From the NCBI GenBank assembly GCA_018825305.1, contig JAHJEO010000027.1, positions 1 through 64,000 of the forward strand: a DNA stretch of 64,000 bases, given 5' to 3'. The notes under the pieces were generated by a model, which did not search any database, was not told where the DNA came from, and saw only the letters and a program-made list of their open reading frames with translations. Below are positions 60,136 through 64,000 of this stretch, in pieces. Each line of letters begins with the position of its first letter. Positions within the stretch are counted from its first letter, which is position 1. The position numbers and the translations under genes were made by a program. This stretch comes from Gammaproteobacteria bacterium. Lineage in GTDB: Bacteria; Pseudomonadota; Gammaproteobacteria; Burkholderiales; Rhodocyclaceae.

Positions 60136-60633
60136 ATGAGGCTCGCCGGCAAGTTATTCGCGGCCATCCTGGCCTGCCTCGCCGTCACGGCGCAGGCTGC
60201 CGACAACACCTTGCTGATCCGGCTGCAACCCGACGGCAAGTACAAGGTCTGGCACACCGAGGGCGAGACCAATCTTGCCGAAGATGAGCTGGTTGCGCTC
60301 GAGGCCAGCGCCCGACCGGAGGGCGGGCGCCGGATCGAGACCTCGGCCGGTGTAGCCAGCGCGCGTGACACCGCCGAAGGCATCGTTATCACGATTCCCG
60401 ACGCCCCGCGCGACAAGGCGCTGCTGCTGGACCGCGACGGCTGCGGCGCATTGAAGGCGTGGCACTCGGAGGGAGCCACGCAACTCAGCGACGATCAGTT
60501 GACTGAACTGGTCCTGTCGGCGCTGCCCGGCGGCGGCAAGCGGATCATGCTTGACGGCCTCTCGGCCAAGGCCACCCTGATGCGGCATGGCGTCATGGTG
60601 GTGCTGTGGAGAGCGCCGCTTCGTCGGCCCTAA
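60136..60633 (+). CDS. Secreted protein with an internal duplication, unknown function
   Basis: 165-residue exported protein (signal FAAILACLAVTAQA). Two copies of one unit of about 30 residues are visible: KVWHTEGETNLAEDELVAL ending EGGRRI (about residues 36-66), and KAWHSEGATQLSDDQLTEL ending GGGKRI (about 111-141). No family recognised. Follows the thioesterase by 13 bp, at the end of the kinase gene run. Confidence 0.6.
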   Translation: MRLAGKLFAAILACLAVTAQAADNTLLIRLQPDGKYKVWHTEGETNLAEDELVALEASARPEGGRRIETSAGVASARDTAEGIVITIPDAPRDKALLLDRDGCGALKAWHSEGATQLSDDQLTELVLSALPGGGKRIMLDGLSAKATLMRHGVMVVLWRAPLRRP

Positions 60634-60654
60634 AGCCTCAACCCGGCGACGGTA

Positions 60655-61551
60655 TCAGTTCCCGAGGATTTCAAACTCCAGAACTTCGGCCTTGTCGGCC
60701 GACCAGGCATGGCCGAAGGAAACGCGGCCGCGGCCGCGCAGGAAAGTCTCTTCGCGTTTCAGCACGAACTCGGCCTCGCCCTGAAAGGTAACGTAGGTGC
60801 CGTTGGTACTCTGGTCGACAAGCATGAACTTGTCGCGGCGCAGGGCGATGTGGGCGTGGCTGCGCGACGCCCGCGGATCGGCGATGACGACATCGCTGGC
60901 CAGGTCCCGCCCGAGGGTGGCGGAAGGATGGGCGGCATCGAGCGTGACCTCCTTGTTGCCGTGGCGCAGCTTGAGGCGCAGTGGTGGTGGCGCCACCGGG
61001 GCGATGCTGGCCGACTTCATGGTGAGGTCGTCGCCTTCCTGCCACAGTACTTCGCAGACGCGCACGACTTCGGCCTTGCCCTTGATGGCGATGGCATCGA
61101 TCTCGCGCGTCGACTGGCGCAGCAGGGGCGGCAGGGCGTCGATCGCCTCGCCGGTGGTGATGATCTGTCCGCCCTTGGCCAGCGAGGTCATGCGCGCGGC
61201 GAGATTGACGGTATCGCCGAAAACGTCGTTCCGTTCTTCGATCGCTGTCCCATAGTGATAGCCGATGCGGATGCTGAGCTTGACGCCGGAAACCGGCGGC
61301 AGGTCCTCTACCCGCTGCTGCATGTCGCAGGCCGCCTGCATGCCCTCTTCGGCCGAGTCGAACACGGCCATGATCTCGTCGCCAATGGTCTTGATCACGC
61401 GGCCCTTGTAGGTGGCGACGACGCGGTCGACACGATTGAGGCAGCGCTCGACCGCGTGCAGCGCCTCGGCATCGCCCAGACGCTCGTAAAGCCGGGTGCT
61501 GCCGGCAACGTCGGCAAAAAGCACGCAGAGAAAACGGGCGGGCTCGCTCAT
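60655..61551 (-). CDS. Class III adenylate/guanylate cyclase with C-terminal FHA domain
   Basis: 298 residues. N-terminal cyclase domain: FLCVLFADVAGSTRLYERLGD (metal Asp), KTIGDEIMAVF (second metal Asp) and FGDTVNLAARMTSLA. C-terminal FHA domain from about 200: SATLGRDLASDVVI, SRSHAHIALRRD and DQSTNGTYV, the phosphothreonine-binding pattern. It probably makes cAMP or cGMP and is steered by binding a phosphorylated partner. The start at 61551 overlaps the upstream aminotransferase stop by 4 bp. Confidence 0.87.
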   Translation of the reverse strand: MSEPARFLCVLFADVAGSTRLYERLGDAEALHAVERCLNRVDRVVATYKGRVIKTIGDEIMAVFDSAEEGMQAACDMQQRVEDLPPVSGVKLSIRIGYHYGTAIEERNDVFGDTVNLAARMTSLAKGGQIITTGEAIDALPPLLRQSTREIDAIAIKGKAEVVRVCEVLWQEGDDLTMKSASIAPVAPPPLRLKLRHGNKEVTLDAAHPSATLGRDLASDVVIADPRASRSHAHIALRRDKFMLVDQSTNGTYVTFQGEAEFVLKREETFLRGRGRVSFGHAWSADKAEVLEFEILGN

Positions 61552-62795
61552 GCGCGCTTGAGTTCCGCCGGCTTGCGCAGGCTGGCTTCCTCGGCGTGGT
61601 GCGCCGCATAAACATCGTGCGCCGCCGCCTCGGCCAGGCCCAGGTCCACCGCATGGCCGACATCGGCCAGCACGGCGCCGAGTGCCGACAGGCACAGCAT
61701 CACATTCTCGATCCTGCAGGAATGGCCCATCAGGCCGAAGCGCCAGATCTTGCCGGCCAGCGGCCCGAGGCCGGCGCCGATTTCGAGGTTGAAGTCGCCG
61801 AGCAGGCGACTGCGCACCGCCGCCTCGTCGATGCCCGCCGGCACATGAACGGCGTTGAGCTGCGGCAGGCGGGCCTCTTCACGCACCAGGAAACCGAGGC
61901 CCATCGCCTCGAGGCCGGCGCGCAGCGCAAGATGATGGCGGCGGTGGCGAATCCAAGCATTCTCGATGCCTTCTTCGCGCAGCAGCACCAGCGCCTCGTG
62001 CAAGGCGTAGAGGGCATTGATCGGCGCGGTGTGATGGTAGGTGCGCTTGCCACCCGGCGCGTTCCAGTATTCGAGCACCAGGCCGAGGTCCATGAACCAG
62101 CTCTGGCCCTTGGTCTTGCGGGCCTTTACGCGCTCGACCGCACGCTCGGAAAAAGTCACGGGCGACAGGCCGGGAGTGCAGGACAGACATTTCTGGCTGC
62201 CCGAATAGGCGGCGTCGACGCCCCAGGCATCGACCTGCAGCTTCGATCCGCCGAGCGAGGTCACGGCATCGACAATGGTCAGCGCACCGCGCTGCCGGGC
62301 CACGCCGGCAAGGGCACGAACATCGGAAAGCGCTCCGGTCGAGGTCTCGGCCTGGACGAAGGCGACGACCTTCGCATCCGGGTTGGCGCGCAGGGCATCT
62401 TCGAGCTTGTTCGGATCGACCGGCTCGCCCCAGGCATCCTCGACCACCACGGCGTTGCCGCCGCAGCGCTGGACGTTTTCGATCATGCGTCCGCCGAACA
62501 CGCCGTTCCTGCAGACGATGACCTTGTCGCCTGGCTCGACCAGATTGACGAAGCAGGTCTCCATGCCCACCGAGCCGGGGCCGGAAACCGGGAAAGTCAG
62601 CGAGTTCTTGGTCTGGAAGGCATAGCGCAGCAGATCCTTCAATTCTTCCATCATGCCGACGAAGGCCGGATCGAGATGCCCGATCACGGGCTGGCCCAGT
62701 GCGCCCAGTACGCGAGGGTGCATGTCCGAGGGGCCCGGGCCCATGAGGACGCGCTGCGGCGGATGGAAGGAGCGGATCTTGGCGGCAGGGTTCAT
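61548..62795 (-). CDS. Alanine-glyoxylate / serine-pyruvate-type aminotransferase
   Basis: 415-residue class V PLP aminotransferase. GPGPSDMHPRVL, SGPGSVGMET, VDAVTSLGG and the PLP lysine in GSQKCLSCTPGLSPV (Lys202) are characteristic of alanine-glyoxylate/serine-glyoxylate enzymes. Likely removes glyoxylate using Ala or Ser. It has a C-terminal extension of about 25 charged residues (HAEEASLRKPAELKRA). Translationally coupled to the FHA-cyclase. Confidence 0.88.
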   Translation of the reverse strand: MNPAAKIRSFHPPQRVLMGPGPSDMHPRVLGALGQPVIGHLDPAFVGMMEELKDLLRYAFQTKNSLTFPVSGPGSVGMETCFVNLVEPGDKVIVCRNGVFGGRMIENVQRCGGNAVVVEDAWGEPVDPNKLEDALRANPDAKVVAFVQAETSTGALSDVRALAGVARQRGALTIVDAVTSLGGSKLQVDAWGVDAAYSGSQKCLSCTPGLSPVTFSERAVERVKARKTKGQSWFMDLGLVLEYWNAPGGKRTYHHTAPINALYALHEALVLLREEGIENAWIRHRRHHLALRAGLEAMGLGFLVREEARLPQLNAVHVPAGIDEAAVRSRLLGDFNLEIGAGLGPLAGKIWRFGLMGHSCRIENVMLCLSALGAVLADVGHAVDLGLAEAAAHDVYAAHHAEEASLRKPAELKRA

Positions 62796-62805
62796 GTGGC
62801 GGGGA

Positions 62806-63705
62806 TCAGCGTTGCAAGGCCTTGAATTCTAGCGGAATGATGGCGGGGTCGGAGAACTCATCAACGTCGAACGCCGTATCGCCGTCGGGGTCGGGACGGC
62901 CCGTCGTCTTGAGATTGGCGAAGTCGAACAGTTTCGCGTCCAGCAGGTGCGATGGCACCACGTTGGCGAGGCTGCGGAACATGGTTTCGATACGGCCGGG
63001 AAAGCGTTTTTCCCATTCGACCAGCATCTGCTTGACCTGTTGCCGCTGCAGGTTGGGCTGCGAGCCGCAGAGGTTGCAGGGGATGATCGGAAATTCGCGC
63101 ACCTGCGCCCAGGCTTCGAGGTCCTTCTCGCGGCAATAGGCCAGCGGGCGGATCACGATGTTGCGGCCGTCGTCGGACACCAGCTTGGGCGGCATGGTCT
63201 TGAGCTTGCCGCCGAAGAACAGGTTGAGGAACAACGTGGCGAGGATGTCGTCGCGGTGGTGGCCAAGCGCGATCTTGGTGGCGCCGAGCTCGCCGGCGAC
63301 GCGGTACAGCACGCCGCGGCGCAACCGCGAACACAGCGAGCAGGTGGTCTTGCCTTCGGGGATCACGCGCTTGACGATGGAATAGGTGTCCTCGTTCTCG
63401 ATGTGGAAGGGAATGCCCAGGCCCGTCAGATAGTTGGGCAGCACCTCTTCCGGGAAGCCCGGCTGCTTCTGGTCGAGATTGACGGCGACGATGTCGAAAT
63501 GGATCGGCGCCTTCTCCTTGAGGTAGAGCAGGACGTCGAGCAGGCCGAAGGAATCCTTGCCGCCGGAGAGGCAGACCATCACCTTGTCGCCATCCTCGAT
63601 CATGTTGAAGTCGGCGATGGCCTGCCCGACCTCGCGGCGCAGCCGCTTGGCCAGCTTGTTCGATTCGAAGGCAGCCTTTTCGTGCTGTTTGGCGGTAAGG
63701 CTCAT
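62806..63705 (-). CDS. ttcA: tRNA 2-thiocytidine(32) synthetase TtcA
   Basis: 299-residue PP-loop ATPase that thiolates C32 of certain tRNAs using an Fe-S cluster. SGGKDS at 47-52, the cluster cysteines in [12 protein letters not shown] and a third in [10 protein letters not shown] are present. The start ATG at 63705 gives the usual N-terminus ([18 protein letters not shown]); the longer frame upstream is not conserved-looking. Ends 11 bp before the aminotransferase start region. Confidence 0.95.
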   Translation of the reverse strand: MSLTAKQHEKAAFESNKLAKRLRREVGQAIADFNMIEDGDKVMVCLSGGKDSFGLLDVLLYLKEKAPIHFDIVAVNLDQKQPGFPEEVLPNYLTGLGIPFHIENEDTYSIVKRVIPEGKTTCSLCSRLRRGVLYRVAGELGATKIALGHHRDDILATLFLNLFFGGKLKTMPPKLVSDDGRNIVIRPLAYCREKDLEAWAQVREFPIIPCNLCGSQPNLQRQQVKQMLVEWEKRFPGRIETMFRSLANVVPSHLLDAKLFDFANLKTTGRPDPDGDTAFDVDEFSDPAIIPLEFKALQR

Positions 63706-63730
63706 GGGTGCGCGGAGATGTTGAAGGACG

Positions 63731-64000
63731 TCACAGGTGTGCGGTCCTGCCGCCATCGACGTTGATGACCTGGCCGGTGATGTAGGGTGCGTCGAAGACG
63801 AGGAATTTCACGGTACGGGCGATATCGGCAGGAGAACCGACGCGCTTGAGCAGGGTGTGCGCGACGATGGCGGCACGCTCGGCCGGCGGGAAGCTGATGT
63901 CATCTTCCGGCCATTCGATGGGTCCCGGCGCCACGGCGTTGACGCGCACCGCCGGCGCCAGTTCGATGGCAAGCGAGCGCGTCAACGTGAGCAGCCCGCC
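63731..64000 (-). CDS. Short-chain dehydrogenase, pteridine-reductase-like, 5' truncated
   Basis: Only the C-terminal 89 residues are inside the window; the frame is open to the edge. [28 protein letters not shown] and [17 protein letters not shown] are SDR C-terminal motifs. The WPED variant after the APGPI strand is typical of bacterial pteridine reductases (FolM type) that sit beside ttcA in betaproteobacteria. The catalytic Tyr-Lys is outside the window. Confidence 0.8.
   Translation of the reverse strand, partial: GGLLTLTRSLAIELAPAVRVNAVAPGPIEWPEDDISFPPAERAAIVAHTLLKRVGSPADIARTVKFLVFDAPYITGQVINVDGGRTAHL

Overview
The window is high-GC bacterial chromosome, densely coding on both strands, with no non-coding stretch over about 180 bp. 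Gene content and order point to a betaproteobacterium, probably Rhodocyclales or a close relative. The signs are gatCAB opposite mreBCD-mrdA-rodA, then rlpA-dac-dat-ybeD-lipB-lipA; rep converging on a cytochrome c5; a RibBA whose second half lacks its zinc cysteines; lptB-rpoN-hpf-ptsN-hprK; and ttcA beside a pteridine-reductase-like gene. Placement below class is inference.

Layout. 1-3922: 3' part of a giant glycine-rich two-partner-secretion exoprotein. 3969-5380: sulfotransferase and APS kinase, overlapping by 4 bp. 5472-14216: dienelactone-hydrolase-like protein, HExxH (SprA-like) protein, FadH-like reductase, PaaK-like ligase, NlpC/P60 lipoprotein, GabD-like dehydrogenase and a radical-SAM protein. 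14297-15698: small envelope proteins (DUF883, YqjE-like, YqjK-like, LETM1-like). 15773-21881: exonuclease III, pyrE, a coiled-coil protein, gatCAB. 21977-33186: cell-shape and peptidoglycan operon running into lipoate synthesis. 33187-38505: rep, cytochrome c5, tRNA-Arg(CCG), ferredoxin, hydrolase, NodIJ-type ABC exporter. 38610-39810: TorF-like porin with a near-consensus sigma-54 promoter and a strong terminator. 39813-48821: coiled-coil protein, cutA-dsbD, vapBC, ribE, lpxR-like gene, ribBA-ribH-nusB-thiL-pgpA. 48940-55060: pncC-recA-recX-lptB-rpoN-hpf-ptsN-hprK. 55166-61551: PsiF-type protein, two secreted proteins (one CsgG-like), a membrane Ser/Thr kinase, a hotdog thioesterase, a duplicated-domain secreted protein and an FHA-adenylate cyclase. 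61548-64000: aminotransferase, ttcA and a truncated SDR gene.

The most unusual signal is a dispersed repeat of about 25 bp with core CCGCCAGCGCCGACTTTT. It occurs about a dozen times, in both orientations and several reading frames, inside otherwise ordinary genes. It often falls in linkers or at protein ends, where it reads as VPPAPTF, RQRRLF or KVGAGGTA. A second, longer hairpin-rich repeat family lies between genes. One of its copies sits across the rodA-rlpA junction and appears to carry the rlpA start. The Ser/Thr kinase, CsgG-like and FHA-cyclase neighbourhood is the best candidate for an undescribed signalling unit.
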